This document shows positions 45,491-56,776 of a stretch of DNA of 64,000 nt, piece by piece; position 1 is the stretch's first letter, and each line of letters starts with the position of its first letter. The notes under the pieces were generated by a model that was given only the letters and a program-made list of their open reading frames with translations, had not been told where the DNA came from and searched no databases. The stretch is from Nemophila menziesii (taxonomy: Eukaryota; Streptophyta; Magnoliopsida; Boraginales; Hydrophyllaceae), in contig JARWIR010000017.1 of the NCBI GenBank assembly GCA_029959085.1, positions 26,226,144 through 26,290,143 of the forward strand, written 5' to 3'. A program made the translations under genes and the position numbers.

Positions 45491-45690
45491 TTTTTATAAA
45501 AATATTTAATTTATTTTTTGCTGTTTAATTATTTAAAGTGATACAAATAAATTAAAACAACTTATATTAATTGATTAAAATAAAATCAATATCGAATATA
45601 ATAAAAAGTCAACGAGAATTAATATAAAGTAAAAAAGAATAGATTTTTGAAAAAGTAAACCAACATAGATCGATCAAACACATCAAAAAA

Positions 45691-47330
45691 TTAGGGATGA
45701 TATAAATGGTTTTCATCATCTTCTTCTTCTTCATCATCGAGTACTCGACTACTAGATGCACCAGCTGGTGATAGACGTGTTGGAGGGTTCTGTTGGCCTG
45801 GAGTGAAAGAGGTGAGTCCCGCTTGTGCCCTCATCTTATTAACATACCCCATCAAAGTGGTAATGTTGGCCATTGCAGTAGAACTCATGGATCGATTTCC
45901 TAGAGGAACGTACATGGGTGGCCTTGTACAATGCAAATCCCACTAAATGAATCAATCATATCGCTCAACTGATGATCATGGTCACGTGCCGAAGGAGCAA
46001 TTTTGAAAGCACGTCTTTTCTTTGTAGGTGGTCCAATCCGTTTCCCAACTCCTTGTCGATGGGCCCATCCTCCCCTTTGCGACTTCGTTGACAACATCTA
46101 GTTGCTTCTTGAGCATCAATGAGGCAGTGGAGGAGTTTCAAATTACCCAGACTGGGTCTGGGTGATTTTTGGTTTTATCAAGTCTCGAATAGCATCTTGT
46201 TAAATTAGATAAATACATTTCAAATTATAGAATTTTTAAAAATATTTATTATTTTAAATTATAAGATTTTATACATAAATACTTACATCGGATTTCTGGT
46301 ATTTCGGGGTCCTTCAACCGTCTTTCTTATCATCATAACCGACGTGCTCGAAGGAGCCACCTGGTGGTGGTAGTAGGATCTACTGCTGGGTCTGCTCATC
46401 AGTAACCACCAACTATCTGAGGTTGTTTCTTTAACTTTTCCAATGTATAGTAATTTTCTACAAAATTCTAATATGTCAAAAATTATTTTATTAAAAAAAA
46501 TATGTAATTCATAAATTATATCCTGAGTCAGGGAGTAAATTCTTGATCATGCACCATTGAGCCGTTTTTGTTTCCTCTGGTTCTCGCATTAGCCTTTTCC
46601 AGGTTCTGGATCATTTTAATTAAAAAATATAATAACATATATTAAATAATCATGTATTATTAATTAAAACCTTATTACAACTATCCTCGACATCCTAATT
46701 CATACAAATCTTCTTCCAATTCTCGTCACTCACATCAGCCGGTTTCTTCCCCTTCTTATAGTAGTCCTTTTGACGATGTACTTGAAATCTTTGCACATAC
46801 ATGCATTTATTCTGGGCTATATTGTCCCAGTCTCCCCCTTGCCTCCAATCATCGGTAATAAAAAATTCATATTTCAACAAAGTCAAGTAACCCATCATCT
46901 AAATTATACATAAATTAATGATTTAAAAATGAAGTTAAAAAAAGTTATAGATAAGTGACCAATGACGGCCTTCTTCAACATATCTGGGACGTCCTTCTAT
47001 TTTTTGTAACACGGTGGTACTCACCCCCTCACTCTGATCCCAACGACCTGAGCTATATGCTTTCTGTACTTCCCCAAAGCATTTCGGGTGTTGTTCAATA
47101 TGTAGAAATCCACTTGTAATTTATCACCTAAGGCGTGTAAGGCCCTAAGAGCAGATTGGAGGGAGGTTGGGCCCCTAGGCCTTCTCTTCCTCTTTTAAAC
47201 ACATTGAAAAAATGATGTAATTGATAAAAAATAAAAAATAAAGATATTTTTAGGTACAAATATCGTATACCGCCAGGTGCATTACAATTGGCCAAAGACC
47301 AATCGGGGTTGCAGTCCATCGTCATCCCCA
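45691..47330 (-). pseudogene. CACTA 2 accessory gene (transposase_24-like)
   Basis: Exon-like minus frames: 47160-46960 (broken), 46898-46695 (ending in SDENWKKIC), a NARTRGNKNG stretch near 46580 (family: NK.NR....HTGGS region), a YDDKKDG...TPKYQKSD stretch near 46290-46340, 46097-45900 with a basic segment (KRIGPPTKKRR), and 45936-45691 ending in a run of Asp/Glu. Order and motifs fit the En/Spm accessory protein that binds subterminal repeats. Splicing cannot be settled; probably decayed. Confidence 0.55.
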
Positions 47331-47888
47331 CTGTGTCATCGAGCTATCATATCATCCATTTGTATATTATTTACATAATCCAATATAGAAATCACAAATG
47401 TTAAATAATAATATTAAAGCATATATTGCAAACAAATTCGAATTTAAACTAATTATCGAATTACATTGAATAAAAGTTTAATTTTAATAGTCACTAACAG
47501 GTTACACTATGACACGTTCTTAGATGATCTCTACCTAAAAATCAATATTTTCACGGTACTGACCTATGCATTGCATACAAGTCCTACACCGGTATACTAC
47601 TTTGTGTCTTATTTTATTAAAATGTCGCCTTTCAACACGGGGAATAAATAATAGCGTGCTTTGATTTCATACTTGTCTCGATTTTAGTGGTAAGGAACCT
47701 TTTCCAAACAAATCCCACACGTGCCTAATCCATGGTTTGGGAGATAAATAGCAAACCTCACGGTAAATTCCTTCCTATTACTGACCCTAGTAGGAGTATC
47801 TGCGGACCCTGATGTGTCTGTCATCCAAGGACAAATAGTGACAATTAAGGACCTTAAACTATTCAAAATTATATTCAAATCACTATAT

Positions 47889-48833
47889 TTTTTTTTGTCA
47901 ACAGCAAGCAAAAGTAAATATTACATCTTAACCCTAGATAAATAATTATAAAGATCAATGATAGAACTTGATGGGGGTGTCCGAGATGTTGTAACCCCGC
48001 TTAGTAGCTTTGGCGGCTAGATCTGCAATCTGGTTCAAATCTCTCTTGATGTGGAAAATCCTCCACCTCGGGAATCTTTTCATCCATCTGAGTGCTTCAC
48101 AAATCATTGGCCTGATCTGCCAACTAATGCACCCTCCTTTGGTGATACCTTGAACAACTTCAAGGTTGTCAGAATAGAACGAGCTATTCTGTATCTGAAG
48201 TTCTGCGGCCGCCCTCATGGCCAAGAGGACAACCCAGCTTTCTCCTTCTACCGCTGAATTGACTCTTGCGCACTTGACAACTTTGTGTTCTATTCTGCCA
48301 TCTTTATCTGCTCCAATTGCCACAATGCCTGCCAGTTCCCAGCTATGGCTGAATGCCGCATCGCTCATCCAGAGTATATCCGCATCGTCATCACTAAATG
48401 GGTTGTCATTCTCTTCTTTTTTTATTACTGTTCCATTTCTCTTGTCTCTACCATGATTAGCGTCTGAAAATAAATATTTTAGAAGTTCCTTCGTTTTCTC
48501 GTTAATTTCAATGACATTCCAAGGCTTCTTCTCGAACAGGCCGCCCATTCTCACTTTCCAAATGTTCCATATCGTAATGAAAACAATAGCTGTAACTAGT
48601 CTTTTATCCCATCCATTCCTAGAGTAGTTCTCGATGATTAAACTAGTCCACTCGCTAATATCGCCCTTAAAAACTGTGTCTACTTTACATTGTAATTGGG
48701 AGTTAGCCTAGACCGCCCTACTGAGTGGGCAGTTGACAAAGAGGTGCATTATGTTCTCATCTTCTGTTTCACACCATTCGCATAGGCTGTTCTCTGTGCA
48801 CTTCTTTTTCTTGAGGTTAACCTTCGTTGACAT
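47889..48833 (-). mobile_element. 5'-truncated LINE with 10-bp target duplication
   Basis: 945-bp insert in minus orientation with a short T run at its left (3') end. Flanked by ATCACTATAT at 47879-47888 and 48834-48843. It codes for the C-terminal LINE domains only. Confidence 0.88.
47955..48833 (-). pseudogene. LINE ORF2 C-terminus: zf-RVT and RNase H
   Basis: The upper part (48833-48560) reads, with one stop, as the zinc-binding zf-RVT domain (CEWCETEDENIMHLFVNCP). The long open frame 48554-47955 is an RNase H-like domain of the RVT_3 type: DAAFS, GIVAIGADKDG, EGESWVVLLAMRAA, SDNLEVVQGI and DLNQIADLAAKAT. The reverse transcriptase and endonuclease are absent through 5' truncation. Confidence 0.82.
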
Positions 48834-48843
48834 ATCACTATAT

Positions 48844-49450
48844 TATTAGATATTACTTTCAAATCTTTATATTAATAAATATTACATTTAAGTCCATATA
48901 TTATTAAGTATTACATTCAGATCCCTATATTAATAAATATTACATTCACCAAATGAGTTTAATAAAAAAATACACTCATTTAACTATATTAATAAATATT
49001 TAAAATTAATAATAAATACATTCAAATAATAAAAATTACAATATATTCCATATATTAATAAATACAAAATTCAATTCCTATAATATTAGATTTACAAATT
49101 AGTCCTTCTATTTATTTAAATAACAATTAAACCCTAATTTACAAAAAAAAGAAAATAAGTCCCTATTTAACTAAAAATTTCAAATTATTCCCTATTTTTA
49201 TAAAAATTGCAAATTAGTCGTTATATTTTTAAAATAAGTATTAAACCCTAATTTAGTAAAAATTGCAAATACGTCCCTATTTAACCTAAGAAATGGAAAC
49301 TAGTCCCTAAATTTATAAAAATTGAAAATTAGTCCTTACATTTATTTAAAATATCAATGAACCCTTAATTTACTAAAAATTGCAAACAAGTCCCTATTTA
49401 ACTAAAATTTGCGAATTAGTCTCTATATTATTATAATATTTCTAGGGCGC
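48844..49450. repeat. AT-rich degenerate tandem repeat, CACTA 2
   Basis: Short irregular units such as TTAATAAATATTACATTCA and AAATTAGTCCCTATTTAACTAAAA. Similar in style to the 90-bp repeats of CACTA 1 at 33080-34110. Confidence 0.7.
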
Positions 49451-49831
49451 CTAATCGGAATCAAATCCATCCATAAAAGTATTTTAAACCCTGATTTTCT
49501 AATATTTTAATAACTCAATAAACTAACAACTAAGTAATTTAATGTAATAAATATCAAATAATACTAAAAAACTACCATAATAATTCAAAATCACAAATAT
49601 ATACTAAATAAACACAATTTTTTAATAGAAAAAAGTTAAAATTTAAATAAAAAAACTAAGAAATTTGGATAAAATACATACATTTTATATGGATATTGAT
49701 GTTTGATTCTGGTACAAGCCATGCCATTAACAAACAATCACAAACACAGAAAAATGGTTTATGTTTTAAAATTGAAAAAATGAATTAAAAATATAAATAA
49801 ATGGTTCAATCATTACCTAAAATTTGTTAAT

Positions 49832-50200
49832 CACGGCCGGTCCTGAAGAGGCCAAGGAGGCCATGGCCTTGGGCCCCTCCCCAACTCCTATAAATTTTAG
49901 GGCCTCCTTTGGAGCATAAGTTTTCTTTTATTAAAAAGGCCCAATTTCAGCCCACCTAAATTAAAAAAATAAGATTTTATTTTTTAGTTGAAAAAACATA
50001 TAATTAAATTATTACTTGTTTGATTTTTTTACGGATATAACTTGTTGATTAAAAAAAGACTAAAATATTTTTTTCTTATAAAATTTATTTGATTGTTTTA
50101 AATTATATTTTTGATTTTTTTTTATATAACTTGTAACTTTTTCAGGGGCCCAATTTTTTAAGGTTTGTCTTGCACCCCCAAAATGTCAGGACCGGACCTG
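49832..50200. mobile_element. Small hAT-type element with 8-bp target duplication
   Basis: 369 bp, non-coding. Termini CACGGCCGGTCCTGA and (inverted) CAGGTCCGGTCCTGA match at 13 of 15 positions. Flanked by perfect TTGTTAAT at 49824-49831 and 50201-50208. The left arm is GC-rich (GGCCAAGGAGGCCATGGCC). Confidence 0.9.
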
Positions 50201-50329
50201 TTGTTAATGATGTTGTTTTGCTCTCGAATTGGCTCGGAATGGAGGTGCTCTTGATATTGCTCTACAATTGATTAGTTATAAGTGACGAGTTATGGGAGAA
50301 ATGGAGCTCGGCATGGATATATATGTATT

Positions 50330-50640
50330 TGTTATTTGTGACATTTTTATCGTCGTGAATGACCCATATCGTCGTTGCAAATGACTGATCTAACTGACCC
50401 ATGTGGAAAGTTAGTCCGGCACGACTTTTAAAATTCTGTATCTCGCGATGGCATGTGTCGTCACTAGTCATGAAAGTAGTCGCGAATAATGTTGGGCGGG
50501 AAACTTAACAGCCTAATCCCATTTATTAAATATATTAATGCTACATAGAGACGACAATTGTCGTCGTGATTAACAAATTATTTCTATGAATGAGTAAGAA
50601 CTCATCGCAATAGACCGATATCACTGATGACTAGTTTATA
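50330..50640. repeat. CACTA 2 internal block of subterminal-type repeats
   Basis: Copies of ATCGTCGT, GTCGTCACTAG, GTAGTCGCG and the palindromic GACGACAATTGTCGTCGT (about 50572-50589). It lies between the accessory gene and the 3' end of TNP2, like 34684-34855 in CACTA 1. Confidence 0.65.
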
Positions 50641-50829
50641 CCTATTACAAAATAGTTAAAAATAACAAATAACAAATAACAAAACATTATAACCAAAGCA
50701 TCTAACAATATTAACATTCCAATAAAAAACCCTCAGTTTCAATACAAAAGAAAACGATAAGGCACTTCTAATCTATTACTTAACCACTAGTGTCTACATT
50801 TTCATCATTACTATTAATATTTAGAGGTT

Positions 50830-51753
50830 CCTCCAACTGAAGTTCTGCGTACACATCTCATGTGTCGTCGTATATCTTCTCGTCATCTTCAATCAATGTA
50901 TCATATCCCAACAGAGATTGATCAACTTCGATTTCCTCATCAGTTGTCAAAATTAATCCGAAGTAAGCCGTGTCCATGTTAACCAAAGGAATGGTGATCT
51001 AATTTGTTTCAGTATATACAGATTCTACACCCCATAACTCAGGACTCCATCTGTAATATCATTATCTTCCCACACGACTTTTCACCCTTTTTGTGTTTTC
51101 ATTCCTTTAATTTTATCGATGTAAAACACTTTTTGGGCTTGGGTGCCTAAAATGTAAGGATCTAAGCTCCATTAAAAAGAAATTGTGTTGATAATGGTTA
51201 CCCATTGTCTTTCTTCATCTTTTTCGTGTTACGTAACATATAATCTAACAACACAACAAAACAACCACCATCAAATTTAACCTCCCCAAGCTTGACTAAC
51301 TCACCGTAATAAGGTACTCCATCTATATTGGTACATACTCCATAATCCCAAGTCTCACTTTTTTCATCCTTTTCACGAGTAATCCATTTAAACCGTTCTC
51401 AACAGATGAATCGTATCAATATACCGGACCATGAGACATGTTAGCCAATGAAATTATCTCAAAGGTAGCTAATGCATCACCAGCCATGTTCATTAAGTAA
51501 GCCTACCAACAAGAACACTTATTAGTTTTAAACTGGTCATGTTTATGTTAAAATTTAGATAATATATACCTTCTCCATAAACCACTCCAGAAAATTTCCC
51601 GGTGAATACTTTCTATATCAATAACAGGGACTGATAGCTTGGACTTGTGTTCGCTACATATTAAAAATAGTGTAAACAAAATTTACAAAATATATTAAAA
51701 AGTGTAAATATTGTTACTTACATCATATACGGTTGGATCTCGATACAATCAAT
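50830..51753 (-). pseudogene. CACTA 2 TNP2-like transposase, C-terminal part
   Basis: Minus frames with a DUF4216-like stretch (PYILGTQAQKVFYIDKIKG near 51100-51165), then an acidic tail (EEIEVDQS...) near 50900. Separated from the rest of the gene by the solo LTR. Confidence 0.65.
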
Positions 51754-52113
51754 AGGATTGGTGGTGGTTAGGGTGTGATAAAATAACAATATAAAATAAG
51801 TGAACTAACACCCTAGCCCAATACGATAAACTCACCGCAAGTGTACGGGTTGTTTGCGAGTAACGTATAAGTAAAACAAATATCAATCTCACGGACTACG
51901 TAAGTTAGCTATAACTAATGAATTATAAAGTGAAATCAAAGAAGTTGAGAAATAATATGTTTAAATAATCTAAAATATTTGTTTGTTTTTCAAGACTCTA
52001 ACAATTAACTACTAAACTAAGACAGGAAAATATATAAAGAAGAGAGAGCTAGTATGAGATTTTAGCTCAAGAACTAGCAAGTAATCCCCACTAGTCTTGT
52101 TTTATAATTATTA

Positions 52114-52567
52114 CCCAAGGCTTTGTTTTGATTGAGGGATTAGAAGGGTAGGGAAGGAATTATAAAGGATACTATATATCCTTCATTTGTTTGTATTATA
52201 AAATTTTGAAGGGATAAGTTACTAAAAGATTAAAACAATGCATTCTAATCTTTTATATTCTATCCTCCAATTTGGAGTCATTAGAAGGAAGGGATTAGTT
52301 TTAATAGTAAAATATCTTTATTACCCTTATATTCTATTTATACTATATTTTATTATGGACACAAAAGTAATTTAGTTATAAAATAATCCTTTCCTTTCCA
52401 TTACTTATAGAATCCAAACACAAAATTCAAATAATCCTCTACTAATACTTTTTTTTATTTTTCTACTCAATCAAACAAGATTAAATACCCTCCTTTACTT
52501 TCCTTTAATATACTATATTTTCCTATCCTTTACTAAAAAATCTCCTCTATATCCAAACAAACCCTAA
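52114..52567. mobile_element. MITE inside the solo LTR
   Basis: About 454 bp absent from the homologous LTRs, between CCCCACTAG... and GGAGAATTGTGTGAT. Ends CCCAAGGCTTTGTTTTGAT and (inverted) CCCTTAGGGTTTGTTTGGAT form imperfect inverted repeats. The target duplication is not clear (possibly TTA). Confidence 0.72.
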
Positions 52568-53134
52568 GGGAGAATTGTGTGATTTCCAATAGCCAGGATT
52601 CTATATTCCTCCTAACCCCCTTTCAGGTGGACTTAGGAGGCAACCTAATAGTTACTAGGGGACTTGGGTAAGGGGACCCTGCGCAATGTTCGGTGGTTAA
52701 TCTCAAACCTAGTGACTATCTAGTTTTACAAGCCCGTCAGGATCACTACCGCACACTAGACGTTTATGTGGTGTTTTAATAGTTGAACATCCCTTCCGGG
52801 TGAACATCCAACTACTATGGTAATCCTATACGTTGTACAACGCAATAACTACATACTATATATCAAAGCACATAAAAACAAAGTTATCACTACCGATTTC
52901 AATTAAATGTAAAAGGACATCCCAAATTAAATTAGATATAAAAACGTATAGGATTCATACTCATATGATATTCTAGTTCATACTAGAGAAAGAAATAAAA
53001 TAAATTACAAACAGGAAGGATTGGAATGGAATTAACAACTTCCAAGTCCTTCTGCTCTTCTTGTCACTGGCTCCTGATAATTTCTTGGTGTAATATTGAT
53101 TAAGGATCGAGCAAGGGTGATTCTTCTAAGGTAC

Positions 53135-53136
<2 letters not shown>

Positions 53137-53173
<37 letters not shown>
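53137..53173. repeat. AT dinucleotide microsatellite
   Basis: About 18 uninterrupted AT units inside the solo LTR; the sister LTR at 35331-36850 has only a short ATATAT here. Confidence 0.95.
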
Positions 53174-53177
<4 letters not shown>

Positions 53178-53727
53178 TTGGTCTAAATATGGAGTAGTCC
53201 CAAAGTTAAGGAGTCCAAATCTTACCAAAATTTGTATTCCTAAATTGTAGGACTAGAAACCCTTTCAGATTGATTTGGTCATATATCCTTCATTACTTAT
53301 CGTATTTTAATTTAATTTATATGGAAACAACCACAATTCAAATAACTATCTTCTCATATAAAAGTCTCCTCCAAATTCATGACTGATTTTCTGAAGCATT
53401 ACAATTAGTGAATGTTTTTCTAGCATCGCAGATTCTTTATTTTCAAAATATATATAAACTTTTTCTTTTTACTTATGACTGAGTGGTTTTCTTTGCTTTT
53501 ATTCACTTCTTATCATTATCCCAAGGTGTAATAGCTTTCAATACCTAAGTGCTACACATATAACACTCAAATTACGCGCAAAAGCTCATAAAGTAGCAAA
53601 ACACCTAAAACTAGACAAGAAAGTGCAAAGTATAAATAAATGAGATCACAAAATTAAGTACTAAATACCCCTAAAATTATGTATCATAACTAGATTATTT
53701 TTTCACATAAATGGAAACATCAAGGAT

Positions 53728-55629
53728 GTACTAGTCGACTTTATCCTTCTTTTTATGAGGCAAAACATGAAACTCTTTTGTACCCACTGGATTACACTGG
53801 CTCTTATAAACAGACCGATTTTTAAGTTCAGGACCGTCTCATTGTATCTACCTGGAATGGTTAACTTTATTCTTTATTCGTGGAGATAACGCGATATGAA
53901 TGTCAATGTATCTTCCACGATGTACCCCTTGGCGATTGAACCCTCTATCCTGGCTGGGTTCCGATTATACTCTTTTAGCTTCTTCAAATACCTTTTAAAT
54001 GGGTACGTCCAATGTATATGAACCTGAACACTTTACAGTGCTTCGTCATATGAGTGTCTGACTAGGTGTATCATTATGTCAAAGAAGGCGGGATCAAAAT
54101 CATCACTAGCTTGCACATATTTTCAACCACTTGGACCATTCCCGCTTCCAATTTTTTTTACTTAGATTCTTTTTACAAACGACTATGAACACGTTAGGTA
54201 ACCCAATCATCGGATTGTTCACCAATTTATTGTCTATAATACTAGGGATACTAGCCACAGAAAGAAACTGTATCATTATGTGACAATCATGTGATATCAT
54301 CCCGGTAATCTTTCATGTATCACTCAGAATGTTATTCCTCAAAATAAATGTGAAACCATCAGGAAACTTTTGTTCCTTCAACCATTCCAAAAAGACATGC
54401 CAATATTCTGGTGTAATCGCATACTTTGGCGCCTAGTAGTATCATTTTACCTCGGTTCTCGAATAACCACAACTCTTTCCTTATACCCATGTCTTTCAAA
54501 TATTTTCTTGCTTTCAAGTTATGTTTTTTAATTTTCCCATCTAAACCAACCACTAAACTGAGCAAACTATCACACACATTCTTCTCACATTGCATAACAT
54601 CAATGTAATGTTTCAAAAAAAATTCTGACCAATAAGGTAAACGATAAAAAAAATACTCTTTTTCTTCCAATTAAACTTATGAGGTCCGGGTTTCTTTGTC
54701 TCTTTGCCGCCAAAATCCTTGTGTTAACCGGGAAACACAATAGGGGACCCATATATCTGCATTTGAGTACCGGTTGGACTATGTTTCCTAGGGGAGGCCA
54801 TCTACTCGGTATTTGCAAACAAAATTGTCTTTTGTTAAACAGATGTCTCAAAAGTAACTATCTTATGTGATAAAAATAAACTACCTTTTTATTCACTTTC
54901 TTCAACGGAGTAGAATCCATGTATTCTGGTCATACTAAGTAACCTTGACCTTGCCAACCTGATGTGTATGATCTAGCCAGTAGTCATTAGTCGTGGACAA
55001 CGTGAAAAACCTTTATTGTAAACTCTTCTTGGTTATGCAAATCATACGTAAGGATCCATGTATCTCACAACATGCCCAAATCATTCATAAAGGTCCTAAG
55101 AAAGACATCCATATCCTTAGCTGGTGATCGCGAACCCGGAATCAACAAAAAAGTTGAAACGTGGATTCTTTTATGCATAACCACGGTGGCAAGTTGTAGA
55201 GGGACAATATAACTGGCCACATGATGTATGAGTTGTTCTACATAAATAATGAAATAAACCATCGATGCCATGAATCAAGAATGCATTATGAGCTCTACTC
55301 GCAAACTCAGGATGTAGCTCTACAAATCGTTTCCAGCTATCCCCATCAACAGGATGGCGTAACATATCTGGATTGGTACTTTTTCCGGTATTGTGCCAGA
55401 TCATGTCCTTGGCGGTGTTACTCGAAGCGTATAGTCGCTGTAATCTCGGTGAAATAAAAAAATAACGGAGTTTCTTATGCGGTACTTTCTTACCCTTCTT
55501 CGGATTCCATCTAGAGTCACCACATATTATAGAATGCTCGAGGTATTCATTCTCTTTGTAATATAGAGCATAGTCGTTCAAGTAAACATCGATCGTACTA
55601 TGTCCCATACCCATGTATCTTTTTATCAT
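53728..55629 (-). pseudogene. CACTA 2 TNP2-like transposase, N-terminal and central part
   Basis: The gene starts near 55629 with the zinc-type start (IDVYLNDYALYYKEN...ICGDSRW), then KKVPHKKLRYFFISPRLQRLY, DMIWHNTGKST and MLRHPVDGDSWK of the transposase_21 domain. 54670-54359 holds KHYIDVMQCEKNVCDSLL and KDMGIRKELWL. 54300-53728 is DUF4218-like (SHDCHIMIQ, FFDIMIHL, YPFKRYLKKLKEYNRN). Frames are interrupted several times, so there is no active transposase. Confidence 0.82.
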
Positions 55630-56776
55630 GGATTAATTCACTCAAGAGACATTCTTTTGGGAGTTTATTGGGTTAAAGTGGGGGATTTTTTCCTAATATT
55701 CTCAATACTGTACTTTTGTTCTCATATTTGGCATATTGCTAATTATAGAGATTTTTCTCCTTAATTATATGTTATATGTGTATATTTTAGATACATTGAA
55801 AACAAGACAAAAAGTCTAGTAAACCCCAAGCCAAGGCGTAATTGGAGCTTAAAGCCACTTTGGGAAGTTAGAGCTTTTATCGGAGAAATATTAACCTCAT
55901 ATTTTTTCAGTCACCACGATTAATTGGTCATAGATTTAACCTAAGTTCTTTTGATTCATAAATAGCTTGAAGTCATTTATGTGTGAGAAGTGATGGAAGT
56001 CAATTCGGAGTTGAGATGAAGAAATTATGCTAATTTGTTAATTAAATACAGGGTTTTGCTAGTTTAACCTAATTGTGAGCCTATGGAAACCCAAAAACGA
56101 TTTCTAGGTCTTTAAGCCTCTTAGCGACCCCTCACTGAAGACACGACATTTAATAAGATAAATTACACCAGAAGGATGAGTAAAAACGTCTGGAGAAAGA
56201 GGACAAGAAGATGAGGGTTTCCACTGAATTCCCCACAATATCCTCAATCTCGTATCCAATTCCCTTCATTACAAAGAGAACTTTTATTATGATTTTCATT
56301 TTAGACATGATTTTAGCATTAGTTTCATTATTTTTCAATTTTTATTTATGAATTAAACATACTATGCTTGAGGCTTGCAATGGGTATGGCCCCTAATTGA
56401 GTTTTCTTTTATATAATTCGGATAAGGGATACTTTTATTGATTAAATGAAATGAGATTTATAATTCAATTGATTATATTTTGTGCTTGTTTCATATTCGG
56501 ACCTTGATCATGTGTTGGATAGTATGAGACATTTGTCTAACACCCGAAGTTAGGGGATCGGATTCCGGACATAGGATAAAATGTCTAGTGTGCGGTAGTA
56601 ATCATGATGGGTTTGTACCCATTGCACCAAATCTCCTAGAACTTTAGCCCACGACTTATAGTATGGTGGAACTGTCTCTCTAATCATTTGGATAATCACC
56701 TTGTCCTTCTTCTTTCAATGCGAAGAGGTTCGATTCCATGTCTTATCGATGATGCCAAAATCCATGGGTAGACGAC
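55630..56776 (+). repeat. LTR fragment, diverged relative of the gypsy 3 LTR
   Basis: Aligns in direct orientation with the first two thirds of 56777-58330 (GAGACAT.CTTTTG..., then CCAAG.CAAGGCGTAA and CGTTTATCGGA.AAATATT...). It begins within CACTA TNP2 and ends near 56620; the last 150 bp are different (see 56635-56770). Confidence 0.7.
56635..56770 (+). other. Possible SINE-like sequence with B box
   Basis: GGTTCGATTCC (about 56728-56738) fits a pol III B box, and TAGTATGGTGG upstream could serve as A box. No A tail or target duplication was found, so this is only a candidate. Confidence 0.3.

Larger units (their letters stand above)
51759..53722 (-). mobile_element. Solo LTR (gypsy 2 family) inserted in TNP2
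   Basis: 1964 bp running TGGTGGTGG... to ...GGAAACATCA in plus sense, homologous along its length to the LTR at 35331-36850. A perfect 5-bp target duplication AGGAT flanks it (51754-51758, 53723-53727). It is longer than its relatives because of a MITE (about 52114-52567) and an AT microsatellite. Confidence 0.9.
45116..55629 (-). mobile_element. CACTA (En/Spm-like) element 2, with nested insertions
   Basis: Minus-strand genes: accessory (transposase_24-like, 45691-47330) and TNP2-like transposase (50830-55629), with subterminal-type repeats at 45116-45490 and again at 50330-50640. Insertions: LINE 47889-48833, hAT 49832-50200 and solo LTR 51759-53722. No CACTA terminus could be placed exactly; the right end is cut by LTR sequence at about 55630. 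Confidence 0.72.
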
